Under the pieces are notes generated by a model. It was not told the DNA's origin, made no database searches, and was given only the letters and a program-made list of their open reading frames with translations. The position numbers and the translations under genes were made by a program. A stretch of DNA of 64,000 nucleotides from Ceratodon purpureus (lineage: Eukaryota; Streptophyta; Bryopsida; Pseudoditrichales; Ditrichaceae). The stretch spans positions 30,307,452-30,371,451 of the forward strand of contig CM026426.1 of NCBI GenBank assembly GCA_014871385.1, written 5' to 3'. The stretch's first letter is position 1; each line of letters starts with the position of its first letter. Positions 10,801 to 22,814 of the stretch are shown one piece after another.

Positions 10801-13800
10801 GTCCTAACTAAGACATTTACACCATTCGCCGTGACTGTCTCAATCTTGCTTGTCCGAAAAGGTACATGGAGGCGAGTGGAGAATGCGAGCTAATAGGTTT
10901 AAGGAAGTTATGCGAAGAAAGAAGATGCGAGAGGAAACAAAACCTAAAGATGAAAAAGAGAAGGATGGACGAGAGGAATGCAGTGCGGGAAAGACATGAT
11001 CCTTAATTCTAAATCAAAGTATCCTGATTTGGACACTCTATGATTTAGCCTTTGCATAGACGTAATCATGTTGGAGGTGTGTTTAATCCATTTTTGAATA
11101 GGGCTTTCAACTTTGGAGCATGCAACAAATTGGTTTTTTGGATTACAGGAATTACATATGGAGATTTGATCTAGTTTAAAGAGATTTGTACTCTGCGTGA
11201 ATAGATCTATGTGAGTGAACGTTTTCACGTAGTCAGTGATCGTAATGTTCAAGTATTCTCTTCCATAAAAGATCAACGAGAAGCACTGTTTTCACACGAT
11301 CATATTGTTCTTTTGTTTCTGTTTTGTTTTGTCAAAGAATTGATTGAAAACTAATTTAGTAGAAAAAAACAGTGATTCAATGGTTAAATCTTATGGTAAT
11401 ATGATTGAGGTATGTTTTCTTGGTTTAATCTTTCCTTGTGTTTTTGTTATATGCGCGTTTGAGGAATAGTTTATTCTAAAGCCTTCTCCTTTCACAATTA
11501 CTGCCAAGTAGGGACATGTACCGAATGTGGAAAATGCAGAAAAACTAGACACGGCAAAATAAGATAGCGGCATTTACATCATAGTGAACACATGATGATG
11601 TTCAGGGAAAGGAGCGTAATGGAACATGCTCGTATGATTTTGTAGATTGGAAGGACATCGGAGTCTTCTGCTGACGATTGAAGATGATGACAAAAATGTC
11701 TTCGTGTATTGGTCAGAGATATTTTGACATGGGCTGGTAATGCTCGACTCTCAGTCCATGTGACTGATGACAGAATGTGGAAGATTGGACTTTTCTTTTG
11801 CTGCGCTTGCCATGTACAGCTTTCTCCTCTAAACCCATTTAACAATGAAGTAAAATAGAACAATGCCGTTGAAGTATAACACAATCTGAATCTTGTTTAG
11901 TCAAGGAACTCTTAGCAATGGACGAACTTGTAGAAAGCGTAGAGCGACTGCAGCACGGTGAAACGTCTATACTCGTGTTAAGACTAGAACTTGCTAACTT
12001 TCGGTTTGAGTTGGAATTAATGGACATTCTGGCTCTTCGTTCTACACTCTCAACGCGCAAGAGGCATACAAATCTAAGCTAGATGTATCAACAAACCTCC
12101 TCCAAGTGTTCAGACCCGCACGTTACCGACATGGAGGAGTTAGTGTTGATAGGACAATGGGGAGGCAACGTCAAGATGTCATGAAAGTAAGAATACAGAA
12201 AGAGGGAGCGTGGTGGTGACGTGGTACCCATCAAGCTGAGAACTTGAAGAGCATGATAAGCGCGGCCGAGGCAGAGCTTGCGAGTCTTCATGCAGTAGAG
12301 CAGATAACCAGAGAGGACTGCTATGCTCCAATTGCTCAATTTGCTCAAGTGTGGACGAGTTGCAGGCCAAAAGTGAACAACTTGAGATAAAATAGCTTTT
12401 GCAGCACATAGGTCGCGGCGCATTGCTTTCATGTCAGTTAGTGTAGGTTTTTGGAGAGTAAGTGACGAGCAAGAGATTGGAACAATAGACACTTTGGACA
12501 AAATCTACATACTGTAGATGAATTCCTTGAATTTTGTGTGCAATTGAAAGTTCTTGCAAATACTTTCGGTTGTTTGATGAATGCATAAAAATTTTCTTCT
12601 GCGAATCTTAGTGAACCTTCAAAATACCCTGAAGACAGTCTAAGATTGTAATGTATTTAACTATGGTTCTGAAAAGTGAGTTACATACAAGGCAGAAGAT
12701 GAAATTGTAGTTGAACTTTGATTTGCATAACAAATTAGCATTAATGTAATAAGGTGACTTTAAAATTTTATTCGAAGACAGCATAATTTAGATTTTTGAC
12801 TTTTGTTAATGAATTTGTGGAAGATGTTCATGTCACTACAAGTTTATTATGCTTAAGATTGGTGAAGACCATTACTGGTTTGTTTTTAAGTTTAGTACGT
12901 CTAACAGAGTTAGTGATGTACAGATTAATTTATATGAGTGTTTACATATGCAAAGACATCGTAACAATGAGCGGCAAATTTTGGGATTACTTGTCCGTAT
13001 CTACAAATAATTGATGTGAAGAGCTTTAGCTGTGATGGAGGTACGTTTAGATATATAACAAGCACTTCAAATCTTGTACTAGGAATGTGTCAATGTAGAA
13101 TGTAGAAATTGTGAAAAAACTAAGGAGATGTCTAAGTAGTAATTTGAACCCTGTGAGCTTATGTCATTCGTAGGAGTTGGTGGTTTAAAAAACGATGTGA
13201 ATATTTTCACGCCATGTACTTGTAAGTACAGGTTGTGGACTACTTTTGTATTTCTGACTATTACAGGTAACGAGGAACAGTGTAATGCATGGAAAAAAAC
13301 TGAAAGTTACAAGGGGCAATATGTTCATACAACAACGTTATTCTATGGGTTGGAAAACTTCAGTGAAATAACCAATTGGACAAGTATCAACACGGACTAC
13401 ATTTCAGTAACAGGAAGGTCAACTAGTAATTTAATACTTAGAGGTTTATTGGAGCAAGAGAAGAAATCTTTGTCTTGACATAGTACATCTATCCTCTGTA
13501 CCCTTTCTCTATTTCATTTTTTTGTGACATTCATTCAAATGCTTCCTCATCTCGGTACCTTTGTTTATCTAAACTCATCTAGAAAATTGTGTCAACATAG
13601 ACTGCGGTTGATGTCATCAGAAAAACAGTTTTCTAATACTGATTTCGAGTATCACAAAAATCATAAATGATTTCACTGGTTACTAAAAGTAACCTCACCA
13701 TGTAAACTTTTCAAAATGGTAGATTCAAAAATATATTTCTTAGATCTTAGCCGATATATGAACACAATATCGAAGATAAAAACGTACAATATGGAACGTA

Positions 13801-13967
13801 ATGGAACCAACTATGAAAACTACCATTTCTGGTTTCTGATGGTCTTTCATGGACCTATTTTGTTTGTCATGAAGTTGTGTTAGTGGTTGATGCCGCAGGT
13901 CTTTCAATAGCGCCGTAGAGTAACAAACTCCACTCTCCACAATTCCAAACTTGTGACGTTGTTGTAT
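7869..13967. other. AT-rich stretch with no supported gene
   Basis: From about 9140 the sequence is AT-rich and full of stops. Three pieces could be fossil coding sequence: 8865-9140 (Ser/Pro-rich then Lys-rich), 10260-10727 (155 codons, a charged hydrophilic protein from about 10430) and 11918-12079 (a helical 54-codon frame starting MDELVESVERLQ). None has a recognisable family or splice partner. The stretch at 7869-8860 likewise holds no clear gene. An A run of 12 lies at 8785-8796. Confidence 0.4.
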
Positions 13968-14009
13968 CTAGGACATGAGGCCTGACTTCTCACTGTTTTG
14001 CATGTTCAT

Positions 14010-14230
14010 TAGGTGCAAAACAGGGTCTGGAAAAGGCCGTGTAAGTGGCACGTGAGAGAAAAAAATGGGAGCTACCCGCGTGCTTTTTGACATGGCACGT
14101 CCTGTGCCGTCGTGGTGCCAGCAACCGCCACGGGGGCTCGAACCAATGACCTCCCCGCGAGGCGTATAGAGGGCACATCTACAGTGGCCGGCTGACACCG
14201 GACTCGCGGAGCAAGGACCGGATCCCGAGC
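14010..14230 (-). repeat. possible tRNA-derived SINE fragment
   Basis: On the minus strand, 14134-14144 reads GGTTCGAGCCC, a good match to the internal B box of RNA polymerase III promoters. It is preceded by GGGGAGGTCATT as in many plant SINEs. I cannot place a good A box 30-50 bases upstream, there is no foldable tRNA, and the element ends are not defined. It could be a chance match. Confidence 0.35.
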
Positions 14231-14281
14231 CGGCCTGCTCATGTCAGCAAACTTTTTGCCAGCATTAAGACCGAGGAAATA

Positions 14282-14569
14282 ATGAGTCCGCCCACCTACC
14301 TCCTCCACCGACGACGAGTGAGTGCCGAAGTTTTCGAAACCCGTAGGAAGAGTGAGTGCAGCCAGCAGGTGTCCCACTTGCGCCTTGAAATTGCAATGAC
14401 GCTCGGAGACGATGATCCCAAAGAATACAACATGGTTCTGGTGGAAGCAGACGGTTCACGTGAAAAAAAGGTGCATGTAAGCAACATCACTCCATTGGTT
14501 TTAGATACGCAAGGTGCTGCTACTTGGTGCCAGTATAATTGTACTAACGCATTTTGTTGGAGGCATTGA
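14282..14569 (+). other. short open frame, uncertain coding
   Basis: This is a 95-codon frame from ATG 14282. The middle (about 14385-14510) translates to a plausible hydrophilic beta-rich segment (GDDDPKEYNMVLVEADGS). No family is recognised and no splice partner is seen. Low confidence that it is a gene. Confidence 0.2.
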
Positions 14570-15211
14570 TGTAGATCAACATACGTAGTGAGAGGCGTGT
14601 ACTTCTTGGTGAGGTGGCGGTTCCCAAAACCATCAAGATTGTGGAGGTGTAGGACAACAAAGTTTTCACCACGGCATTAAAGTGATCTATTAGGGTCTTC
14701 ACAAGTCTGCCTATAGTATTTGAGATGACTCCATGTTTCACTATACCAATGCCAGAATGATTCTTTACACTTGTAAGGGACTATGTGTTGTGCTTGACAA
14801 ATCATGTATGGTTAAATATATGGTCAATCATGTAACCTTCCCCCTTGATGAATGAAAGTCTTCTTCTAGAACATATTGCTGTCAGCACACATTAGGGTTC
14901 ACGACCAAGGCGACTTCCATACCATCACGACCAATGTGGCCGCCACATGTACAAGATAGAAATATAAGAGGATAACATTCATCATAAGTGTCCAAAAAAA
15001 ATGAGGTTCGGTTTCTAGAAAGCGTGACCCCAACCCCCCCCCCCCCCAATCGGAACTACTTACACACTACTGCCAGCAACTACTTGCTGGCAGCGTAGCT
15101 GTAAACATAGAGTCAAAAATCAGGGCAGCAAATGCAAATGCAACGTGGCACAAAGTAAATGCCACTAATACTAATCCGCTATGGCACTATCAACCAAAAA
15201 AAATATAGACT
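14570..15211. other. intergenic; C run and perfect inverted repeat
   Basis: No gene is seen. A run of C residues lies at about 15030-15047. A near-perfect palindrome, CTGCCAGCA ... TGCTGGCAG with a short spacer, lies at about 15070-15094 and belongs to the TGCCAGCA motif family described separately. Confidence 0.4.
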
Positions 15212-17030
15212 CTAAGCCTCTACTGAGCTCGCGATGGCATCAACCAGCTTCTCCAGGGCAGCTCCAGCCGGGTCTTGAGATGTCCCCGCGGACTCAGTGG
15301 TACTGGAGCTGAGTCCACCACCATGAGTGGCTGTGTCCTCGGCCTCCTGGCGGTTAGGGGCTTGTGTCCCCCGCTGGAAGCTGAGGTCATCTAACTTTTT
15401 AGTGCTGGCAACACCATCGCCATCCCCTCCGTCTGCTGGCAGCAAGGCCGCGGATACCAGGGGCTGAGCGGAGATCTTGGCGATGACAAGCGGACCCGAA
15501 GCCTCCGACTCCTCCAGAAAGCGAGTCTTCTTCCTGACTTGGTTTTCCTCCCCCAAAGGAGGAGAAGAGCGCTCAGCGGCCCTCCTGTTGCCAGCAACGG
15601 GGCTCTGGAGGTCTGGTGCTCCCACCTCGGACTTGAGAACCTTTTGGAGGTGCTGGAGCTCCACTTGAGCCGACTCATGCAGTGGAAATCCCCATTGCCC
15701 AAGCCACCCCCCACTCAAGGAGCGGCAGCAACGGCTACACTTGGCGTCAAGGGAGAAGACAACCTCAAACATGCAATAAGGGTGTGCTAAGCACCCGCAG
15801 TTCAAGGGTACACAAGCGGCATCAACAAAGTAACATGCATAGAAGGGGCAAGGGTCGGAAACCTGAATGGGGAGGGCTCGAAACTCGGATGGCAGGTGTG
15901 GGAGCACACTCTTTGGGCGAATGAATGCCGCTGCCACCTCCAGAGACATGATCTCCACGCCAAGGGCACCAACCTTGGCCTTGCACCTCTCTATGTTCCC
16001 CATCAATGCCTCCAGCTGCTTCTCCTTGTTGTCAATGCGAAGCTGGGCTTCTTCGGCAGCCATGCTTGCATTGGCCATCTGATCACCACCGACACGGGCC
16101 AGAGCATCCAATCGCTTCTTCTCTGCCGTGTTGCCAGCGGCCCCGGCTAGCTTGCTGGCAGCACAGTGGGCAGCAATCTCCTCATAGAACCGGCCCTCCT
16201 CATCCTCCTTCTCCTTCAAAAAGATCTTCTAGTTCTTGATATCTCCAAGAAATAACTCCCTCAAAGCCTTCTTCTTTTTGAGGTCGACCTGAGCTCTCGC
16301 CTTCTTGGCCCTGGCCTGGTCGAGCTTCGCCTTCGGATCCGTGCTGGGTCGGTCTTCATCCTTGCTGCCAGCAAGTGAAGACTTGGGCACGCTCTCCTCC
16401 TCAGTGATCAAGGGCGCCTTCGACCTGAGGTGGCTTTGAGTGCGACCCCGAGCTCCCTCTGCTGCAGGCGCTCCCTTGCTGCTGCTCCCCGTAACAAGGA
16501 CCCCGTGGCTAGGTTCAATGCCGACTCCCTCAATGGCCAAGGATGTGTTGCCAGCAGAGGGTCTGTCGTCGATGTGGCCAGCGAACACATCGATGAGGGC
16601 CTCGATCTGCTCTTTGAAGGCTGGGGGTGTGAGCTTGAGAGGGTTGCGGGCATCTCTTTTATCACGTGCCTTCTGCAAGGTCGCGGCTTTCTCTGCCTAG
16701 CTGACGTCTTTGCCCAGCTCGAAGGTCAGATGACAGCCTCGAAGGAAGGAGGTACCAAATGTCCCGTTGTCAGGGCCTTCACCTCCATACACCTTCGCTT
16801 GCTGGAGTGTGTAAGCCTCGATAGCCTGGTTGTCAGTGCAGTCAGCAATGTGGTGGTGCCCTCCATGTCGTTCCGGCCAACTCTTAATGAACAAGGATTT
16901 CTTGCATACCTTGTCACTGTTGAGCTCGGTGAAGGATATTCCTTTCTTGCAGAGGCCAAGTGCACGGTGGAAGAAATCTTGTCAAATATGGTACGACCTC
17001 TTCAAAGGCTTGGGGTGGAAGTATGCTAGA
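15212..17030 (-). pseudogene. decayed coiled-coil and RING-like protein (third copy of the cargo family)
   Basis: One minus-strand frame runs from about 17030 down to the stop at 15212, broken only by TGA (16982-16984), TAG (16697-16699) and TAG (16229-16231). Around each stop the protein reads smoothly on both sides, for example GKDVS-stop-AEKAATLQ and GDIKN-stop-KIFLKEKE. From the N-terminus it has a mixed domain, a conserved LTPPAFKEQIEALIDVF helix, a long Lys/Glu/Ala coiled coil, and a RING-like finger at about 15720-15810. The finger has C-x4-C, later N-C-G-C-x3-H-x2-C, and C-x2-C followed by GQWGF. Spacing and the trailing aromatic-Gly-Phe match the RING-like proteins of hAT elements A and B. 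A Ser/Thr/acidic tail ends the frame. No intact start is visible. Confidence 0.6.
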
Positions 17031-18371
17031 CGAATGTACTTTTTGAGTCACAGTACAATATACATTGAAGGCATAAATTTGTACTTGCAATTACCTGTAC
17101 TCAAAAGCTTTTTCCTTGGTTTTTGTTTTGTTTTTCCAAATACTACATATGTAGAGATCTCCTGTGCATTATTGAATCAGTTAGAAAAGCAAGTTATGTG
17201 TGTTCAATTAGTACTATTGTGCACTAGTACAAAAAACTCACACAGTACTCGTATATGAGAAAAGTACAAACTTCTTCAACATCAAAAGCGCTGATTCAGT
17301 TTTCGTTTTCTGCAAAGGAAATAATAAGGAATAACCTATTGGAATCTATCTCTGATTTTAGAAGTACATAGTTAATTTGGTCTGTATAAAGAAATAAGTG
17401 TTGGTTTCAGTTGCAACGGAACACGAAGTGGAAAATTATGATTTTTTGTAATCGGAGGCATGATATCCGACGGCGGCACACATTTCTACAATGGCCTTCT
17501 CTCAAATAAAGAGAATCGTCATTTTTCCATTACTTGACCCTCGACGTGTTCCTGCGTGCTACTTGTACAAATTGTGCACATGAGTATATAATGTACTGGG
17601 TATCTGTCATAACTACTGCCTCGTTGTTTTCAACAGATCGTGTTTTCCCGGGCCGCCATGCCATAAAGGCGCTGCCACCTCCTGATCATCATCTCTCTCG
17701 TTGGTGTCCTCTCATCGCCCATGCAGCACACTGTCGCGTCTTTGCTGTAGCATGCTGTTGCTTGCGAATTGAAGATTTTGCTTGTATGCTGTGGGGTAAC
17801 TCTTGCTCATTAGTTCAAGGGCGGTTGCTCTTCCTCTGTGAATAATGTCAAAGTCCACGCAGCGGCAAGTTGTTCTTGTTCAGAAACTGATAACATCATA
17901 CTTTACTGCAAATGTGATCACTGAGTTCGGTTCTTCTTGCTGTCATTCATTCTGTGAGGTTTCTGATTCGGGTTATGTTGAAGAAACACCAGTGTCAAAG
18001 CAAGGGAATTGTGACTTCTATCCAGGCAAGTGCAACAACGTAGATGAGTCTCCTAGGCGGTCTTTATTCATGAGTCCAGTTTCGTTATGTTATTCTAGAA
18101 GTAGCTTTGACAACACACCTTCTCTTTCTTAGGGAAGGCTTTCAGTAGGGTCTCCAACTGCTTCTTGCGAATCTGTTGCGTTTCGGAAGTGAGAAGATTG
18201 ATATTCTACGGTGAGTTTCGGTTGCAGTCTCATGAAAGGGTAACTCTGTCTTTTTCTTCTATAAGCTTGTCGTGCTTCCTGAACTCGTCGACCATGACCT
18301 CTCATTCGGTTTTTGATAACTGATGTGTGTTTCTTGTTTTCTACGTCTATTATTTTCCTAGGTTTCCAGCG
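17031..18371. other. no firm gene; GTAC-rich stretch
   Basis: Two open frames on the plus strand (17534-17845 and 17845-18132) lack recognisable features. The stretch at 17030-17280 is dense in TGTACT/AGTACA words (at least eight). Such words recur in the 804-bp intron of the downstream transposase-like gene and on its far side. Confidence 0.35.
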
Positions 18372-21300
18372 ATGGGTAACACTGCTAAGAGGCAACGCTT
18401 GCGACAGGGTATCAGTTGCCCAGGTCCAGCAGCGAGGCTTGCTGAAGCTCGCTTGCAGGAGGAGTTACGGGCAGTAGTTACAGAGAGGGCGAGAGAAAGG
18501 AAGGCCCTTCAGAGAGCACGAGATGGACAAAGACACGAGGAAACATTGGTGTTAGCTTCTGTGCCGCCGGCTCATGAAGTCGAAGATGCTCTAACAGCGC
18601 GGGAGTTGAACCGAATCTCCCTTCGCATAGCACAGTACATAGTCGAAGAGTTGAGAAGTTGTCCCGGTCCATCTAGTAGGAGAGATGTTATGGAGAGGGT
18701 CATGCGTCATAACACTATTTCGCCTTTGCTACCTGTTTACTATGCTCGGCCACAGGAAGCAAAGGTTATTCATTCTTTCATTGAGAACTTCAAGAACGAG
18801 TTACAGTTAGTGAAGCAGGCTAACTCTAACGAGTTGTTGGCAAGGAAGAGTGCCTTGTTAGATGCGCAGTTAGCCAGGGGATCGAAGGAGTGAGACCGTT
18901 GTCACGTGTTTTGGTTACGACACAGAAGAGCATCAATATTGCGTTGAACAGAAGGGTTTACGCCGCCGATAGTCAAGACACGGTTTGCAGTCTTCGCTTA
19001 AATCGGAAGAAGAGAGCAGGGCTATCTGAGTATGTCAAACAGTGCATTCATGCATGGTGGAATGGTCAAACAAAAGTATCACCGAACAAGAAGGACATCG
19101 TCAAGCACAGAGTAGGTCGAAAAGACTGGGCCGAGCCTCATCCAACACATTACTTGTGCGAGCCTTAGGTGAGTTGTAACTTATTGATATGAGTTTGTGT
19201 AATATGATTAGTCCGAATACTTAGTCTTCACACTTTCGGTATCTCATAGGACAAAAAAGATATCTAAAGATTCTGGAGAAGTCGAGAACAATTACTTAGT
19301 AGTTTTTTTACAGCGTGTTTTGCCTAGGCTGCATTCCATGGTACATAATTTGGTTCAAAACATTGCAAGATAAATTACTATATATAGTCAATTTCGGGTG
19401 TGTACTCTTTGTAATGTTAACTTCTATCAGGGTCCTGTTGGAGTGAAGTATAAACCGTACTGGTTTTGTAATTTGGAGGCAATATATGATATAGTACTAC
19501 TGAGGACTACAGATTAGAAGTGGAGAAGTGGTACCATGCGTACTTTACGTTCATAGTAAGTCTTAGATGTGCATCGTGATGTACTTTTTGACTTGGGACT
19601 TCCACTAGTTGCGATGTAGCAGTACAAATGTCCATAAGATGGTTCTTCATTGTACTTATTGTACGAGTAGAATTTCACTTTGGTACACAGTTTACTTGTT
19701 TCTATTTTTTTAGCTAATTTTGAAAACTTATCAATAGCGTAGAATATAGTTCAATACTTGGAGTCATGTTGATACGTGGCGTTGCGATGTATTGTACTTT
19801 CTTAGTATACAATTTATACTTGCATCAATGTCAAAAGTACTAAGAAGTATCCACTGTGATTTTCTGTGTTTTTTGTAGAGTAAGGGTGTTAGTTTTCTAC
19901 AATTAGTACATTGTGTTGTATGTTTTGTAAGAGGTTCTAAAATGAGGGTCCTAAATTGTACCTGATTGGCAGATATGGTTCTTCTTGCGCTTCGAAGAGG
20001 TCCACCCAGAATGTACTATGCGGCAAAGGGCTTTTGAGAGGTTGAAGTCTTGGTTGGTGCGAAAACTGAAGGAGAGGAATACCTGTTGTTGCATATACCA
20101 CGTGGAGATGGACATGATGAAGGCTGGATTGAGCAACCTCAGAGACAAAGTCAGGGGGCTCCATGTGCATACCACCTGTGATTGTGCGTGTATAGTGTGC
20201 ACAGGCAGTAAGGAAGGGACTTGTTGTGCACATGAGAATACTTTCAAACGAATAACTCTGATGTGGGAATCATGTGTTTGTGCAAAGGGAGAATTTGATG
20301 TGTGGCACAGACTTGAATGTCTCATGGGCAACTGTTCTAGTTGTGGTTTCCAGCTCTTTCCTATTTGCCCACATGAGTTGTTTGGTTCTAACACCTTTCT
20401 TGTTAGATGGAAATGTTTCGAGTACTACCAGGTGGGAGTGGATGCTTACTATGGAAAAGTGAAGAAACGGCTTTGGGAGGCTTTCAGAGAAACAGCTGCT
20501 AACGAATTCCTATCTTATATGGAGAAAACAGTGACCACCTTTATCACGCACAACTTCAAGGCGCGATGGCAAGATGAGCAATGCCAATTGATGATGAAGA
20601 ACGTTCCAGAGGGGGTTGTTGTGTCACATACTGACTATGCAGAGAACTACACTTTTGCCATCCAAAACAAGGTCCAGAGCTTGTACTACTTCAGTACAAG
20701 TGTGACCATCCTGGTGCACATTACGATGTGGAAAGAAGGAGAGCAGACCATGAAGCAGACTCACTTCTACATATCTGATGATAAGGCTCACGATTCAGCT
20801 TTTGTTCAACATTGTTTGACGTTGCATTGGGATTGGCTGGGTGATTCAGGGTTGACACCGGAGGAACATTGGGTCTATAGTGACGGGTGTAGTTCCCTGT
20901 TTAAGTGCGCAACAGCGATGTACTTTGTTGCACGCTACCCTGCGCTCACGGGAGGCTGCAAGATGCGGTGGAACTACTTCGAGTCGGCTCATGGAAAAGG
21001 AGAATGGGATGGGGCTGGTGCCGTGGTGAAGAGGGCGCTGGCTGCTGAGCAGATCCAGAATCCACTCAGGCCTTTATAGAATGCCGCTCAAGTGGTGGCG
21101 TTCTGGAAGAAAAATACACAGAGCGTGTTGCCAGCTCATATGCTCATGCTAAAACTTCCCCTCTTTCATATGTATTTTGGTTGATAGGAAATATAGAGGT
21201 GGATCATACTGATAAGAGTATCAAGTGTAACACTTTGCCGGGCTCAAAGAGTCCATATTCTATTATGGGCTTTTCTATGTCTGATCCTACTATGCTTAGA

Positions 21301-21882
21301 ACTCGAGAGTTGTCATGCTTCTGTATCCCGTGTATTGATGGTGATTGGACTGAGTGTGAGAATCAGTCGCATATGCAGGAGTGGACTGTACAGATGCTCT
21401 GTCCAATGAGTGCAGGGGCCATAGCATAGCAAATTGAAGAAGTTGACGACGAGACTAACTGGGTGTATGACGGCATTTCAGAGGAGGTCGGTGATTTGGT
21501 GGACATCGGCGACAATTTCATGATTCCAGCAGAAGAAGAGAACGAAGACGGGGTGGAATTCTACATTCTCCAGTGTGAAGCAAAGAAGTTTGTCTTAGCA
21601 GAGCCCATGACTTGCTCTTGGGGGGGGATATTTAGGGCTGGAGACGTTGTGATCAGAGCAAAGTATTACAAGAAGTATGGACGTGGTGAGAAGACATATG
21701 TACTCTGTGACAAAGCAGTTGATGCACATGTTGATGCCCATCTGGTTAGAGCTTGTAAATTCCCTATGGTTCTAGCTCCCCATAGGGTTAAAGGTACTCA
21801 TGTATACACAATGTCCAGTGAAACGCAAAGGATATGTGAAGATGCCTTGCGAGAGTGGTGGGCGTTCAATGAAGATTAAGTA
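18372..21882 (+). pseudogene. DDE-type transposase-like gene, spliced and decayed
   Basis: ATG 18372 opens a basic coiled region. A frameshift near 18890 leads into a helical domain (VSPNKKDIVKHRVGR, then HYLCEP). An AG|GTGAGT donor at 19168/19169 and a TTGGCAG acceptor at 19971-19972 join it in phase to the main exon. This exon has a Cys/His-rich block (CDCACIVCTG, CCAHEN, GNCSSCGFQ, CPHEL) and then a catalytic-looking core: HTDYAENYTFAIQNKVQ, HFYISDDKAHDSAFVQHC, VYSDGCSSLFKCA, FESAHGKGEWDGAGAVVK. I read the Asp of HTDYAENY, the Asp of SDGC and Glu/Asp of GKGEWD as a DDE/D triad. In-frame TAGs lie at 19166, 21077 and 21427, with a further frameshift near 21100-21180. The frame then runs to TAA at 21877-21879. 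I have seen similar proteins in streptophyte algae but cannot name the superfamily. Confidence 0.6.
19169..19972 (+). other. intron of the DDE-type transposase-like gene
   Basis: An 804-bp AT-rich segment with GTGAGT donor and TTGGCAG acceptor, phase-compatible with both flanking frames. The last codon of the upstream exon is now TAG (19166-19168). The second half of the intron carries many GTAC words. Confidence 0.5.
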
Positions 21883-22814
21883 CAAGTTGGCCCACTCTGT
21901 ACACTGATTTCAGGATTGATTCTCATTTGACGTTGGATTTAGAAGTATTGGTCCCGTGATGATACAAGTCAAACAAATGCTTGGGTATTTGGCTAACTGA
22001 AAGTGAGCTCCAAAGATATCCTGCTATCCAAGTGCTCCCCCTTTTTTTTGCTACAGTCATCTATTGTCTGGAATAGTAGTCTGTGATTAAGAGAACCTGC
22101 AATCCCTTTCTTTTTTTTATTCTTTATAACCTTCTTTTTATAATTTCATTTTGTACCTTCTAATGTCACTCTCTTTTGCGTCTGTGCCTCTTCACTGTAG
22201 TATCACCCATCCATATTTCTTTTTTCATTTCGAGTCAGGCAGGACGATCATGGTTCTACATTTTGCTGGATATTAGGTACTGTAGTTCTTTTCCTTTTTG
22301 TTTTGGGCCTTATACAGGGAGCACTGGATAGCGGTATCTCAAGAGCTCATATTTGAGGATAGCTACTCGGACTAGCCAAAACTGTAGCATTGAAACATAG
22401 AACTAAGATTTCTCAAACAGTGCAATCGAAACATTCATTCTAAGAAATAACAAGTGAGTTTATAAACTCAACTTCAAGCTTCCAGGTCCAGAGTTTGAAT
22501 GGTTGTATATTTATCCAAGTTGTTCTATGTTTGCTACACAATAGTTGAAGTTCCAAGAGTCAAAAAAATCCTTGCCTATGGCCAACTTGTACATGCCTCG
22601 AGCTCCCAAAAATGTACAAAGAGTATGTTCTGAATGCACACGGTACTACAAACAGTACATGGGCTGAACCATTCTTCAAAATCTTTGCATTTTGCCTGTT
22701 TGTACATGTAGTATATGAAAAATGTACAAATAGTATGTTGTAGATTTATATACGGTAGTACAAATAGTACATGGGCTGAAATATTGTTCAGAATAGCACA
22801 GCACAGATGTGAAG
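21883..22814. other. no gene; GTAC-rich repeats near 22590-22790
   Basis: The first part is AT-rich without open frames worth noting. From about 22590 a segment containing TGTACA and CAGTACATGGGCTGAA recurs about 110-120 bp apart (near 22658 and 22767), with several AATGTACAAA words between. This looks like a short tandem duplication within a subterminal-type motif array. Confidence 0.4.

Larger units (their letters stand above)
14110..16560. repeat. dispersed TGCCAGCA / TGCTGGCA motif cluster
   Basis: The word TGCCAGCA or its complement, often within TTGCCAGCA, recurs at about 14115, 14247, 15072, 15087, 15430, 15588, 16130 (partial), 16150, 16365 and 16549, in both orientations. It occurs inside the RING-like frame and in its 3' flank. 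Short words repeated in both orientations near element ends are typical of transposase-binding subterminal repeats. Assignment to an element is inference. Confidence 0.4.

Noticed and set aside
14100..14200. A true tRNA gene on the minus strand
   Set aside because: Only the B box is convincing. No acceptor stem or anticodon arm can be folded.
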